Positions 1-8,446 are shown, numbered from the stretch's first letter. The stretch is 33,329 nucleotides of DNA from Anaerolineae bacterium (GCA_025454525.1 JALOOG010000037.1:1-33329); one strand, 5' to 3'. Notes: generated from the letters alone by a model not told the origin. Translations and numbers: made by a program.

Positions 1-1983
1 GAACCCCTGCGGCAAGGGGAGCGAATCCAGATCAATTTGTTTGACATTGAGCGCCACATCATCAACTTCGGTCATAATATCACGCAAAAAGCGATCCGTG
101 GCCATGTGCAGCAAATTAAACGGAAACTTTACGCGCAATGCGCCGATATACACCTGTAAATTGACATCCGGGTAACGTTGATGCACACTTTTCAACGTAT
201 CGGTGATCCGCTCATACAAATCGCGATACGGGGCTTCTAAGACCTCAATCACCGACCCATTCCACCCGTTTAAGGTGATGATCTCTTGGCTACGTGCGCG
301 GAATTGGCTGGCGCGTCGCTCATTCACATCGATATGGATGATCTTCATCGGGATTCCACGCTTCAGGATCGACTTGGTGACTTCAACCGAGAGTTTCGAC
401 CACGTATCACAGAAATAGATCGCCAATTCGGTGTGTTGAGTCGGATCAAACACCACCGGTTGACGCTCAAAGGTCGGCGCGTCGTCAAGGTGAAGTTTGG
501 CAGCAGTCTCTTTATAGTGACGATGAATGCGGAAAAATACCCACACCAACGTCGGGATCAACAAGACGATAAACCACGCGCCTTGCTCAAACTTGGTGAC
601 GATAAACACGCACATCACGATAAAAGTTGCCAAGCCCCCCACCCCAGAGATCGCGAACTTGATCATCCAAGTAGGGTCATAGTAGATCTTGGTCTCCAAC
701 CCATAGGTAAATTCACCCGGCTTGAGATGACCGGCCCGCCAAAAACGGCGAGTCATGCCCACTTGGCTGATCGTAAAACCCAAAAACACCCCGATCGCAT
801 ATAACGGGATCAAGTTGGTGACCAGCGCGCCCGTGATGATCACGATCACAATTGAACTAACCGACAGCGTAATGATGCCCCAAGAGAACACCAAGCGCCG
901 TCCGCGATAGGTCAATTGACGGGGTAAAAAGCCGTCGCTGCTATGGAGGGCTGCCAGTTGTGGGAAGTCGGCAAAGGGGGTATTGGCCGCCATGAACAAG
1001 ACCGCAAACGCGCCCGCGATCGTGATGATGTAACCCAGATAGCCGAGTCCCTCAGACCCATAAACTGTGCGTGCGATCTGACTGATGATCGTCTCTTGAT
1101 GTGACGGCACCGTTTGCACCGCGTTCGCCATGACTGTGATCCCTAAAAACAAGGTGATCAACAGCACGCTCATCGCTACCAACGTATTGGCGGCATTTTT
1201 AGCTCTGGGTTGTTTGAACAGTTGGGTGTCATTCGAGATCGCTTCGATTCCCGTCAAGGCGGTACAACCGGATGAAAACGCACGCAACAATAACAGCGGC
1301 GTTAAAACGGCCAACAGATGATCATGATGAATCGGGGTGACTCCGGTCACGGTGGGCAGTGTCCCCGTTAACAGACGGAATAAGCCGATGCCTAACATCA
1401 GGAACATGGTCACCAAGAAGAAATAGGTGGGAATCGCGAATAAACGGGCGCTTTCTTTTACGCCGCGCAAGTTGACGATCGTCATAAACAAGATGATCGA
1501 AACGGTCAACGGGACGCGATACGGCGCAAGCATCGGCGCTACGCTGATCACGTTGGCAACCCCCGCGCTGATGCTGACGGCGACCGTCAAGATGTAATCG
1601 GTTAAGAGTGAGGCCCCAGTGACTTGGGCCAATTCTTCACCGAGGTTTTCTTTGGCCACACGATACCCACCCCCGCCGGCCGGATTCGAGAAGATCGTTT
1701 GACGATAAGAAATGGTCACAATCGCGATCAACAACGAGATCGCGATCGGCAAAGAGATCGCGTTGCCATAGAATCCTAAAAAGGTCATGCCACTGATCGC
1801 AGCCATGTTGAGGATGATCAAAATTTCTTCAGTAGCATAAGCGACCGACGAAAGCGCATCACTGGCTAACACAGCTAACGCGATGAAATTCGGCGCAGTT
1901 TGATGCGTGATCTGGGAAGTTTCTAAGGGCTGACCGATCAGCACATCTTCCACACGATCACGGAAATCACGGAACACAGACAT
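1..1983 (-). CDS. KimA-like APC-superfamily potassium transporter (partial, C-terminus beyond window)
   Basis: My own translation of the minus strand is open for 661 codons from ATG at 1983 to the window edge, so the C-terminus is missing. The N-terminus carries ASDALSSVAYATEE, followed by a GGGGYRVA glycine-rich loop after the second helix. Both are hallmarks of the KimA/YdaO branch of the APC superfamily, known for high-affinity K+/H+ symport. About twelve hydrophobic segments run to roughly residue 450, and a soluble cytoplasmic domain follows. GGGAAAG lies just upstream of the ATG. It is the last visible gene of a minus-strand cluster with a KdpD/KdpE-like pair, which supports a potassium role. 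A broader amino-acid permease function cannot be excluded. Confidence 0.85.
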   Translation of the reverse strand, partial: MSVFRDFRDRVEDVLIGQPLETSQITHQTAPNFIALAVLASDALSSVAYATEEILIILNMAAISGMTFLGFYGNAISLPIAISLLIAIVTISYRQTIFSNPAGGGGYRVAKENLGEELAQVTGASLLTDYILTVAVSISAGVANVISVAPMLAPYRVPLTVSIILFMTIVNLRGVKESARLFAIPTYFFLVTMFLMLGIGLFRLLTGTLPTVTGVTPIHHDHLLAVLTPLLLLRAFSSGCTALTGIEAISNDTQLFKQPRAKNAANTLVAMSVLLITLFLGITVMANAVQTVPSHQETIISQIARTVYGSEGLGYLGYIITIAGAFAVLFMAANTPFADFPQLAALHSSDGFLPRQLTYRGRRLVFSWGIITLSVSSIVIVIITGALVTNLIPLYAIGVFLGFTISQVGMTRRFWRAGHLKPGEFTYGLETKIYYDPTWMIKFAISGVGGLATFIVMCVFIVTKFEQGAWFIVLLIPTLVWVFFRIHRHYKETAAKLHLDDAPTFERQPVVFDPTQHTELAIYFCDTWSKLSVEVTKSILKRGIPMKIIHIDVNERRASQFRARSQEIITLNGWNGSVIEVLEAPYRDLYERITDTLKSVHQRYPDVNLQVYIGALRVKFPFNLLHMATDRFLRDIMTEVDDVALNVKQIDLDSLPLPQGF

Positions 1984-2002
1984 AGCTTTCCCTTTAAACT
2001 GT

Positions 2003-2488
2003 TTAAATGGTGGAATTGCCGGATAACGGTGCAGGAATGGGATTTGGCAACCAATTGACGAGTGCAGCTTCACGGTAATCGGTGGAAAGACGACACCCGT
2101 TAGCCTTTAATTGACGTTCGAGTCGCCATACACGAAAATCATGCCAAAGCCCAAAGCGGCCGGCCGGAATCACCGCAAATAGCGCGACCGCTTGCAAAGC
2201 TTCCGACGCTTGGAGTAAGGCCTCAAAGTAACATTCGTAATACATAACCTGTAGTTTTGGATTCAATCCGTAAGTTTGGGCGATCTGTTGATAGGTCTCC
2301 CATTGATCGTAAGTTTCATCTTCGAGATGTTCATGCCCCATGGTTGCGCCTAATAGATGGGGATTTAGCACCCGACGTAGATCCAAAAAGATCAACTCGT
2401 TTTGAGTGCTGCTGGCCAAGGCCGCCGCTAAATGAACATTCGCTAAAGTGGTTAATTGATCCGTAAGTTGTACGACTACGCACGCCAT
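2003..2488 (-). CDS. Small protein, possible universal stress protein (UspA-like)
   Basis: This is a 161-residue protein if started at ATG 2488 (MACVVVQL). An in-frame GTG lies 9 nt upstream at 2497, but it has only 2 nt between the AAGG and the start codon. The ATG has an 11-nt spacing, so I prefer it. The N-terminus looks like the first beta strand and helix of a Usp alpha/beta fold, and the middle (YYECYFEALLQASEALQA) resembles the Usp helix before the last strands. The usual glycine-rich ATP-binding motif is not clear. It ends 19 nt before the KimA-like gene, so the two are very probably co-transcribed. A modulator of the transporter or kinase would fit, since KdpD proteins often carry a Usp domain that this kinase lacks. 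The fold assignment is tentative. Confidence 0.5.
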   Translation of the reverse strand: MACVVVQLTDQLTTLANVHLAAALASSTQNELIFLDLRRVLNPHLLGATMGHEHLEDETYDQWETYQQIAQTYGLNPKLQVMYYECYFEALLQASEALQAVALFAVIPAGRFGLWHDFRVWRLERQLKANGCRLSTDYREAALVNWLPNPIPAPLSGNSTI

Positions 2489-2599
2489 ACGCCACACATC
2501 CTTATTTCACATGAATATAAGATCAGTGTACGGCCCGATGCGTCAAGAGCGTAACAAGAGGAGTGGCGAGTCGCGTAAATTTTTGATCAAGATTTTGGA

Positions 2600-3307
2600 T
2601 CAGGTCGGATCATCACCGACAAAGCGATAACCAATGCCCGGTTCATTGAGGATATACCGGATGTTGCGGGTCGGGTTTTCGCGTAATTTTTTGCGGAGTT
2701 GGTTGACGAACACCCGCACGTAATGATCCATTTCGCCGTACTCTGTCCCCCACACGGCGTTGAGGATCACGCGATGAGTTAAGACTTTGCCGGGGTGAGT
2801 GGCCAACAAACGCAACAATTCATATTCTTTAGGGGTGAGATGAACCTCTTGATCATCGACTCGCACCAGACGATTGATCATATCGATCGATAAGGCCCCG
2901 ACGCGGATCTCGGACTTAGGACTCACGCTCGGTTGTTCACTGGTGATGCGTCGTAACACCGCTTGAATGCGGGCATGGAGTTCTTCCATGCCGAAAGGCT
3001 TGGTGAGATAATCGTCTGCCCCGGCGTTAAGCGCCTTCACTTTGATCTTTTCTTCATTATGCACCGACAGCATGATCACCGGAATTTTTGACCATTCGCG
3101 CAAGCGGTGACAGACCTCAATGCCGTCGGGCGGTGTGCCTAAGGAAATGTCCAGAATCACCAGATCGGGCGGGTGTTGAGCGATAGCGATCAACGCCGCT
3201 TGACCGTGATCGGCGGTGTTCACCGTGTATCCGTAACCGGACAAGCCGATACTCAATTGTTTACGGATCTGGGGTTCATCATCTACCACTAAAATTTTTA
3301 AGCTCAT
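2600..3307 (-). CDS. kdpE: Response regulator, KdpE-like, OmpR family
   Basis: This is a 235-aa cytoplasmic DNA-binding response regulator. The receiver domain (residues 1-120) has the acidic pair D9/D10, phospho-acceptor D53 (LVILDIS) and K103 (LTKPF). The C-terminal winged helix (about 130-232) ends in the typical GIGYRF hairpin. REWSKIPVIMLS and AGADDYLTKPFG follow KdpE closely. The ATG at 3307 is preceded by AGGAG at 8-9 nt, and the stop codon of the kinase gene lies next to this site, so the two genes are translationally close (10 nt apart). KdpE proteins control potassium uptake genes. Here the likely targets are its own operon and the downstream KimA-like transporter. No kdpFABC is in the window. 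Confidence 0.88.
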   Translation of the reverse strand: MSLKILVVDDEPQIRKQLSIGLSGYGYTVNTADHGQAALIAIAQHPPDLVILDISLGTPPDGIEVCHRLREWSKIPVIMLSVHNEEKIKVKALNAGADDYLTKPFGMEELHARIQAVLRRITSEQPSVSPKSEIRVGALSIDMINRLVRVDDQEVHLTPKEYELLRLLATHPGKVLTHRVILNAVWGTEYGEMDHYVRVFVNQLRKKLRENPTRNIRYILNEPGIGYRFVGDDPT

Positions 3308-3317
3308 CTGACCGCTC

Positions 3318-4700
3318 CTAAGCGAATGGTAATGTCAAGATCAACTGCACACCTTGGCCATGGGCAACGTTTTCGGCGGTGAGTGCGCCTTGATGCGCTT
3401 CGAGGATGCCTTTGGCGATCGGCAATCCGAGTCCGATATGGCCGCGATGACCTTTGTAAAACGGCTCCATGATGTGATCTAAATCTTGTGCTTCGATCGC
3501 CGCGCCATGGTTGATCACCGCTAAATGTGCCGATTTCCCTTCGATCCAAGCGCGGATCACGATCTGACCGCCGGGGGGTTCATAGCGGAGCGCGTTCTCC
3601 ACGATATTCGACAGCGCTTGTAAGATCAAGCCGTAATCGAACGATAGCAAGGGAAAATCATCGGGAAAATCGATCTGAATGCGCTCTTGATGAGTCAATT
3701 GCCAGACCCGCGCCGCCACATCGCCCACCACTTCTTCTAAGGCGTTGAGTTGGCGGTTGAGTTGCAACGCACCGGCCCGCAATCGCGAGAGATCTAATAA
3801 ATTGCCGACCAATTTATCCAAATGATCGGCTTCTGATTCAATGGTTTGTGCGATCTCCAGCTGGGTCTGTGGGTCATAGAGTCGTTGTAGATTATGAGCA
3901 GAAGTCTTGATCACGGTGATCGGGGTGCGAAGGTCATGTGAGACGGCGTGTAGGATCGCCGTTTTGAGTCGATCGGATTCCTCAAATTGATGACTTTTAC
4001 GGGCGCGTTCGGCCAATGCGATCCGATGTAAGGCCATGGCGGCCTGTGAGGCACAGGTCTGTAAGAGGCGCTGTTTTTCGGGTGAGAGCGGGTCATCAAA
4101 CACGACACACAGCGTCCCATAGATCTCTGCTTCGATCTGCAACAGGAAGTAATGCAGGGTCTGGTAATGTTCAAAGGTCGCACGCTCTTTTGGCAAGATA
4201 AACACCGCCCGCGCATTTAAATCGGTTCGTAACACCCGATCCAAGATCTGATAGACCGCGTTCGGTTCAGCCGATTGATTCAATTGTCCGGTGAGTTCAA
4301 ATAAGATCACTTGTTCTTGGGCGCGTTGGTGGGCCTTGCTTGCTTCGGCGCGGGCCTGTGCGCTCAATTGACCAGACAAGATCGCCACGATCAAAAACAC
4401 AAACAGATCCAACACTTCACGCGGGTCTGCTACGAGAAAGGTGTAATACGGGCGTGTGAGGAAAAAATTGATGTACAAAAAGCTCAAAAATGAGACCGCA
4501 ATCGCTGCGCGAGTCCCTAATTGGATCGCGATGATCACCACGATCAACAAGTAGATCATCGTGAAGTTAGCCAAGGTCAATTCCGCTCGGAATCCGCCCG
4601 TAATCAGCGTCGCACTAAAGATCAACACCGTTAAAAACGGCCATTGCGGCCGTTTTAACAAGGCGGAGCGGATGCTCTTTTTGAGGGAATCCCCTTGCAT
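3318..4700 (-). CDS. KdpD-like sensor histidine kinase lacking the N-terminal KdpD/Usp domains
   Basis: This is a 460-aa membrane kinase. Residues 20-112 form the four-helix DUF4118 region of KdpD (NFTMIYLLIVVIIAIQLG, then FLYINFFLTRPYYTF). A GAF-like region follows at about 130-230, then HisKA with phospho-acceptor H255 (AVSHDLRTP) and HATPase_c with N369 (NIVENALRYEPP) and the GLGLPIAKG lid. Full KdpD is about 890 aa. The cytoplasmic N-terminal KdpD and Usp domains are absent, so this is a short form. It is the first gene of the minus-strand operon. The divergent region upstream (4701-4866) contains an 11-nt-spaced direct repeat that its partner regulator could bind. It should phosphorylate the KdpE-like protein encoded 10 nt downstream. 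Confidence 0.85.
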   Translation of the reverse strand: MQGDSLKKSIRSALLKRPQWPFLTVLIFSATLITGGFRAELTLANFTMIYLLIVVIIAIQLGTRAAIAVSFLSFLYINFFLTRPYYTFLVADPREVLDLFVFLIVAILSGQLSAQARAEASKAHQRAQEQVILFELTGQLNQSAEPNAVYQILDRVLRTDLNARAVFILPKERATFEHYQTLHYFLLQIEAEIYGTLCVVFDDPLSPEKQRLLQTCASQAAMALHRIALAERARKSHQFEESDRLKTAILHAVSHDLRTPITVIKTSAHNLQRLYDPQTQLEIAQTIESEADHLDKLVGNLLDLSRLRAGALQLNRQLNALEEVVGDVAARVWQLTHQERIQIDFPDDFPLLSFDYGLILQALSNIVENALRYEPPGGQIVIRAWIEGKSAHLAVINHGAAIEAQDLDHIMEPFYKGHRGHIGLGLPIAKGILEAHQGALTAENVAHGQGVQLILTLPFA

Positions 4701-4774
4701 AGATCAAGTTACCTTCTGTGTTCGGTTGATGCACCAGTGTAACACAGCGCCGGACTCAGTTTAGCCCGTGTTTG

Positions 4775-4791
4775 AGGTGAACTTTAGGTGA
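4775..4791 (+). promoter_or_regulatory. Two AGGTGA direct repeats spaced 11 nt, candidate OmpR-family operator
   Basis: AGGTGA occurs at 4775-4780 and again at 4786-4791, start to start exactly 11 nt. It lies just upstream of the -35 box of the DUF420 gene and about 75 nt upstream of the kinase start on the other strand. Direct half-sites with one-helical-turn spacing are typical for OmpR/PhoB-family regulators such as the KdpE-like protein encoded nearby. Binding by that protein is an inference. Confidence 0.45.
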
Positions 4792-4794
4792 GAT

Positions 4795-4823
4795 TTGCCT
4801 TAGACACGGATGAATGCTATATA
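4795..4823 (+). promoter_or_regulatory. Sigma-70-type promoter for the DUF420/sulfotransferase operon
   Basis: TTGCCT (4795-4800) and TATATA (4818-4823) are separated by 17 nt, about 45 nt before the ATG at 4867. AAGGA lies 10-11 nt before that ATG. Confidence 0.55.
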
Positions 4824-4866
4824 TAGGACTTGATCAGCGCTATTTCTTCACAAGGACTTTGCTCTT

Positions 4867-5724
4867 ATGTTCAATCAACCCGGCTTTTTGGGGACTGGCG
4901 CAACGCTGGCCTCTGATCTCACCCTTTTGGCCTATATACTTCTGATCGTGCCGTCCATGTTGATCGGATTTGTATTTGCCCGTCGTAAGTGGTTTGTACC
5001 GCATCACAAACTCATGATGACCTTTGTCACCGTGCTGAATTGGCTGTTTATCATCGCCGTGATGTTGGTCTCTTACAGCGCGATCGCACCCGAAGTCCCA
5101 CGCCGGATCGCTGATCCGATCTATGTGTTACCCACGATTCACCTCGTCACCGGGGCCACGGCGCAATTGTTAGCGACTTACTTGGTCTTGCGGATGTGGT
5201 TGGAAAAGGTGTTACCCACTTGGATCATGGTCAAAAACATCAAAACCTATATGCGGTTCACCTTGGCCTTGTGGCTGATCACCGCCGCGTTAGGGGTCAC
5301 CATTTACGCGGTATGGTATGTGCGTCCGGCAAGTGCCACCGACGGCGCGATCACACCGCTTAGCACGCCCGATGTGCTGTTGACACCAGAGATCACCCCG
5401 GAGGTGCTGTTAACGCCGGAGATCACGCCCGATGTGATGAGTACCCCTGATGTGATCGCGACGGAAGAAGTCATGAGTACCCCCGATGTGATCCTCACCC
5501 CAGAGATCACGCCCGAAAGCAATGCCACTCGCACCGCGGCCATCTTCCCGCCCCGTCCACCCGTTTTAACCCCCGATGTCACCCCCGATCTTCGTCCCGT
5601 CCTCACCCCCGATGTTACGCCAGAGGTGGATGATGACGATGATAATGATAACGATGATAACGATGATAACGATGTGGATGACGATGATGATAACGACGAC
5701 AACGATCACCGAGGCGGACGTTAA
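4867..5724 (+). CDS. DUF420-type four-helix membrane protein with Thr-Pro stalk and acidic tail
   Basis: The protein has 285 aa. Residues 16-153 contain four membrane helices (about 16-38, 52-71, 88-110, 131-153) with H46/H47, H92 and a W...TAALGVTIY ending, as in DUF420 proteins (relatives of YozB/CtaM, linked to haem-copper oxidase biogenesis). Positive residues in the 1-2 and 3-4 loops put both termini outside. Residues 163-254 are repeats of TPDV/TPEI/TPEV type, and 255-280 are almost only Asp and Asn. Normal DUF420 proteins end after the fourth helix, so the 130-residue tail is an unusual addition. It looks like an extracellular stalk ending in a divalent-cation-binding or wall-attached segment. 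Its stop overlaps the start of the sulfotransferase gene (TAATG). Confidence 0.7.
   Translation: MFNQPGFLGTGATLASDLTLLAYILLIVPSMLIGFVFARRKWFVPHHKLMMTFVTVLNWLFIIAVMLVSYSAIAPEVPRRIADPIYVLPTIHLVTGATAQLLATYLVLRMWLEKVLPTWIMVKNIKTYMRFTLALWLITAALGVTIYAVWYVRPASATDGAITPLSTPDVLLTPEITPEVLLTPEITPDVMSTPDVIATEEVMSTPDVILTPEITPESNATRTAAIFPPRPPVLTPDVTPDLRPVLTPDVTPEVDDDDDNDNDDNDDNDVDDDDDNDDNDHRGGR
5353..5706 (+). repeat. Low-complexity coding repeat: TPDV/TPEI units then Asp/Asn run
   Basis: Inside the DUF420-type gene, 5353-5628 encodes about fifteen Thr-Pro-Asp/Glu units, and 5629-5706 is a near-continuous run of GAT/GAC and AAT/AAC codons. Such tracts are prone to length change by slippage. Confidence 0.8.
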
Positions 5725-6821
5725 TGACCCAGTTACCGCAACGGATCGGCAGTGCGTTGGCTTTGTTTATGCGTCCCGCACTGTGGCAAGCTCAAATAAA
5801 ACATTATGGCGTTGATCCCAGCTATCGACGGTTGGCACGTATGAATCAGCTCACTGGCCACTTACTTGATCCGATCCGCCGTTATGAGCGTTGGCGTTAT
5901 GAGACCGCGATCGGATCAACGCCGATCACCGCTCCGCCCGTGTTTATCTTGGGGTTTTGGCGCACCGGCACGACCTATCTGCATGAAGTCATGGCCTGTG
6001 ATCCACAATTTGCCTATCCCGATCATATTCAGATGTTTGCGCCGGAGGCGTATCTCACGGCCGGCGGGGTCATCAATCGACTCTTGCGCTTGGTGGCCCC
6101 CGAAACCCGTGTGGTCGATCACATGCCATTGGATTTTGATCGCCCCCAAGAAGATGAAGTTGGCTTGATGAACCTCACGCCATACGCACTCTATCATTGG
6201 TGGTTATTTCCGCAAGCTTGTCGTGAATTGGTCACCCGTTACGTGTTATTTGAGGGGATCAGCGATGCAGAGTTAGACGGGTGGCGACAATCTTATCGAC
6301 ACCTGTTACAAAAGTTGACGTTCGCCTCACAAGGGCGGCAACTGATCCTCAAAAATCCGCCGAATACCGGCCGCATTCGGCAATTGTTGGCGTTATTTCC
6401 GGATGCAAAGTTTATCCATATCTATCGCGATCCGGTTCAGGTGATCCCGTCGTTTATCCAGATGCACACGATGTCTTTTCACATGAATCAGCTGCAAGCG
6501 GTCACGCCGGAACAGATCCGTGAAAGCACCTTAGACACCTTTGAGCGGGTGATGCAACGTTACCTAGCAGATCGGGACTTGATCGCACCGGATCGCCTGA
6601 TTGAGGTTCGTTATGAGGAATTTGTGGGTGATCCGTTGCGCCATTTGCGGCGGATTTACGATCACCTGTGTTTAGGGGATTATGACGCGGTTGAGGCGCG
6701 GTTCAAACAAGACATCGCCGGCCGCGCCTCTTTTCAACCGACGCAACGCACAATCCCACCGGATTTAATCGCGGAAGTCCGTGAGCGCTGCGCGTTTGCG
6801 ATCCGTGAATGGAACTACTAA
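5724..6821 (+). CDS. Sulfotransferase family protein (PAPS-dependent)
   Basis: The protein has 365 aa. The 5'-phosphosulfate-binding loop is GFWRTGTTY (77-85), and the 3'-phosphate-binding segment is FIHIYRDPVQVIPS with R235 and S243. The family transfers sulfate from PAPS to a hydroxyl or amine of a lipid, sugar or small molecule. The acceptor cannot be read from the sequence. Length and motif spacing are normal for bacterial Sulfotransfer_3 members. The gene starts at the last base of the DUF420 stop, so it is translated by coupling with that membrane protein. It ends in a strong hairpin. Confidence 0.85.
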   Translation: MTQLPQRIGSALALFMRPALWQAQIKHYGVDPSYRRLARMNQLTGHLLDPIRRYERWRYETAIGSTPITAPPVFILGFWRTGTTYLHEVMACDPQFAYPDHIQMFAPEAYLTAGGVINRLLRLVAPETRVVDHMPLDFDRPQEDEVGLMNLTPYALYHWWLFPQACRELVTRYVLFEGISDAELDGWRQSYRHLLQKLTFASQGRQLILKNPPNTGRIRQLLALFPDAKFIHIYRDPVQVIPSFIQMHTMSFHMNQLQAVTPEQIRESTLDTFERVMQRYLADRDLIAPDRLIEVRYEEFVGDPLRHLRRIYDHLCLGDYDAVEARFKQDIAGRASFQPTQRTIPPDLIAEVRERCAFAIREWNY

Positions 6822-6849
6822 CGGGGGAGTGCGACTCCCCCGTTAGTAG
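6815..6849. terminator. Strong bidirectional hairpin between convergent genes
   Basis: There is a perfect 16-bp stem (6815-6830 with 6834-6849) around a 3-nt loop, GCG. It begins inside the last codons of the sulfotransferase gene and ends 6 nt before the stop of the minus-strand gene, so it can serve both. Confidence 0.8.
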
Positions 6850-6855
6850 CTTAAT

Positions 6856-7965
6856 TTAAAGTGAGGGATCGTCCTGATTACGAGTGAGATTTACATCTCC
6901 CGTATTGATTGTGCTATTACCACTAGCGTTCAGTTCGATCCCTTGATTGATTTTTGTCGATTCAGTGTGAATGGTGTTGACCCGTTCAATAGCCGCGTGT
7001 TCGATATGGATGTTCACTCGCTCAAAATCAGTTGCGCTAAGCCGCCCCTCCATAATCTTGTCTAAATTAAATGGGACACCGGGCCAAGTGGGAGATTGTT
7101 GATCAAAATTGGTCAGGATCGCTTGACCGTACATATCAACATAGCGTTCAATACGAGAACAAGCCAGATCCATTTGGTCAGGATAACAAGTCACAAACGT
7201 GAGGCCAAAATCGCCACCCCTTGGATACCACCAATGAACCGATTTACGAATATTATGAAAATATTCTTCGCTTTTTTGCGGATCAAAACTAAACAGAACC
7301 GTCGGAGTAACTTCAATCGGCGTGCTGGCCATAGGAAGCGCTTCGATCCGATCGACATGGACATAAATTTGTGGAATCTTGACCCAATCGCGAAAATAGG
7401 GTTCAAGAATGTCCGGCAAAAAACGGATCTCACCGATAACTTTAACACGACGCGAAAGATCAAAGTTAATTTGCGTTAAGACTTTATTCGGGATCAGTAA
7501 TGGCACGCCTGTATGGCAGAAGTCATCGGAGGTTGCGGTATATAACCAACAATCAAGCCCTTCAATTTTGATGGGTTTGAAACGTAAACAACCAATTCCT
7601 CCGGTATCGATCATCCGTTTTTTTCCATCAGGGGCATAGTGATTAAACCCCTCTACTCTGATGACACGCGCTCGTTCGAGATAACGCGCTTCTGCTGCCA
7701 ATTCTGTAAAAAAAACACCGGGGGTGCGTGGAAACCAATCACAAAGTTGGAAATTTTCTAAGGTGATCCACTTTAAAGCAGGAAGCGGCCTTTCGTCTCT
7801 CTGAATAAACGGTTGCCAAAACGCTTCATTAGATTGAACAGTTAAATCAATCGGACGATCGGGCGGTTCAACAAAAGTGGTGTTTTGCAAATTGGCTTGT
7901 AGCAATAACTTGTAGAGGTATTGCCCCGCATCAGCAGCAGATAAATCGGTAATGTTTTTGTCCAT
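6856..7965 (-). CDS. Protein of unknown function, AT-rich relative to neighbours
   Basis: I do not recognise this 369-aa protein. The start is set at ATG 7965 (MDKNITDL) because AGGGGTGG lies 4-5 nt upstream. The in-frame ATG at 7989 has no ribosome site. It has no signal peptide or membrane helix and is rich in Trp, Tyr and Phe. The end contains a Gly/Asn-rich stretch, GNSTINTGDVNL, reminiscent of the loop-like tails found on some STAND/effector-associated proteins; that resemblance is weak. Codon use is visibly more AT-rich and poorer in GATC than the flanking genes, which suggests recent acquisition. It has no operon partner and is convergent with the sulfotransferase gene. Confidence 0.65.
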   Translation of the reverse strand: MDKNITDLSAADAGQYLYKLLLQANLQNTTFVEPPDRPIDLTVQSNEAFWQPFIQRDERPLPALKWITLENFQLCDWFPRTPGVFFTELAAEARYLERARVIRVEGFNHYAPDGKKRMIDTGGIGCLRFKPIKIEGLDCWLYTATSDDFCHTGVPLLIPNKVLTQINFDLSRRVKVIGEIRFLPDILEPYFRDWVKIPQIYVHVDRIEALPMASTPIEVTPTVLFSFDPQKSEEYFHNIRKSVHWWYPRGGDFGLTFVTCYPDQMDLACSRIERYVDMYGQAILTNFDQQSPTWPGVPFNLDKIMEGRLSATDFERVNIHIEHAAIERVNTIHTESTKINQGIELNASGNSTINTGDVNLTRNQDDPSL

Positions 7966-8026
7966 AAAACCACCCCTAGCAAGTTTCATTTATAAACATT
8001 TTACCATATTTTAGAGATATGGGCCG

Positions 8027-8446
8027 CTAGAAAGTTTTAGGATCTTCCTCATAAGACGATAACGCGATCCGATTGCCTTCAGAGTCGATCAAGTTGACAT
8101 ACTGCACCCCGTCACCCATATCGACGATCGCGTTATCGATCTTCCCGCCAAACGCCCGCGCTTGCTCTAACGCCGTTTGCAGATCGGCATGGGACGCGAG
8201 ATGAAAGTTAATGACCGGCCCACTAGGGGTAGCGGGCGGATGATGCAACGGTGACTTGACCAATGAGACCCCCGGCGCACGATCCACTTTATCCGACGGC
8301 CATAACACGCGGATCAGCATGTCGCCGTCCTCATACAGCGGCGTATCCGTGAGCTGAAACACGGCGCGATAAAATGCCAAAGCGCGATCTAAGTCAGCAG
8401 CGGGGATCTCGATCCATGACGGGTACAGACGGGGATTTATTGACAT
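8027..8446 (-). CDS. VOC-superfamily (glyoxalase/bleomycin-resistance fold) protein
   Basis: The protein has 139 aa with start ATG 8446 (MSINPRLYPSW). GGGTGAG lies 6 nt before it, whereas the upstream in-frame start at 8467 lies inside the kinase gene with no such site. The sequence has the WIEIPAADLDRALAFYRAVF opening and the LIDSEGNRIALSS closing strand typical of the VOC fold, with a His in NFHLASHAD for metal binding. One paired beta-alpha-beta-beta-beta module set fills the chain. Substrate is unknown. The gene overlaps the stop of the REC-kinase gene by 10 nt, so it is the last gene of the UrtA-like/kinase operon. Confidence 0.8.
   Translation of the reverse strand: MSINPRLYPSWIEIPAADLDRALAFYRAVFQLTDTPLYEDGDMLIRVLWPSDKVDRAPGVSLVKSPLHHPPATPSGPVINFHLASHADLQTALEQARAFGGKIDNAIVDMGDGVQYVNLIDSEGNRIALSSYEEDPKTF

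Noticed and set aside
203-1321. Plus-strand frames in the first 1.3 kb
   Set aside because: They are antisense to the continuous transporter frame on the minus strand, which has strong family motifs.
2498-2599. Separate promoter for the Usp-like/KimA-like genes (TTGACG and TATATT, minus strand)
   Set aside because: The two boxes are 21 nt apart, too far for a standard promoter.
5304-5702. Serine-rich frame on the minus strand
   Set aside because: It is the complement of the TPDV and Asp/Asn codon repeats of the DUF420-type gene, without a ribosome site or promoter.
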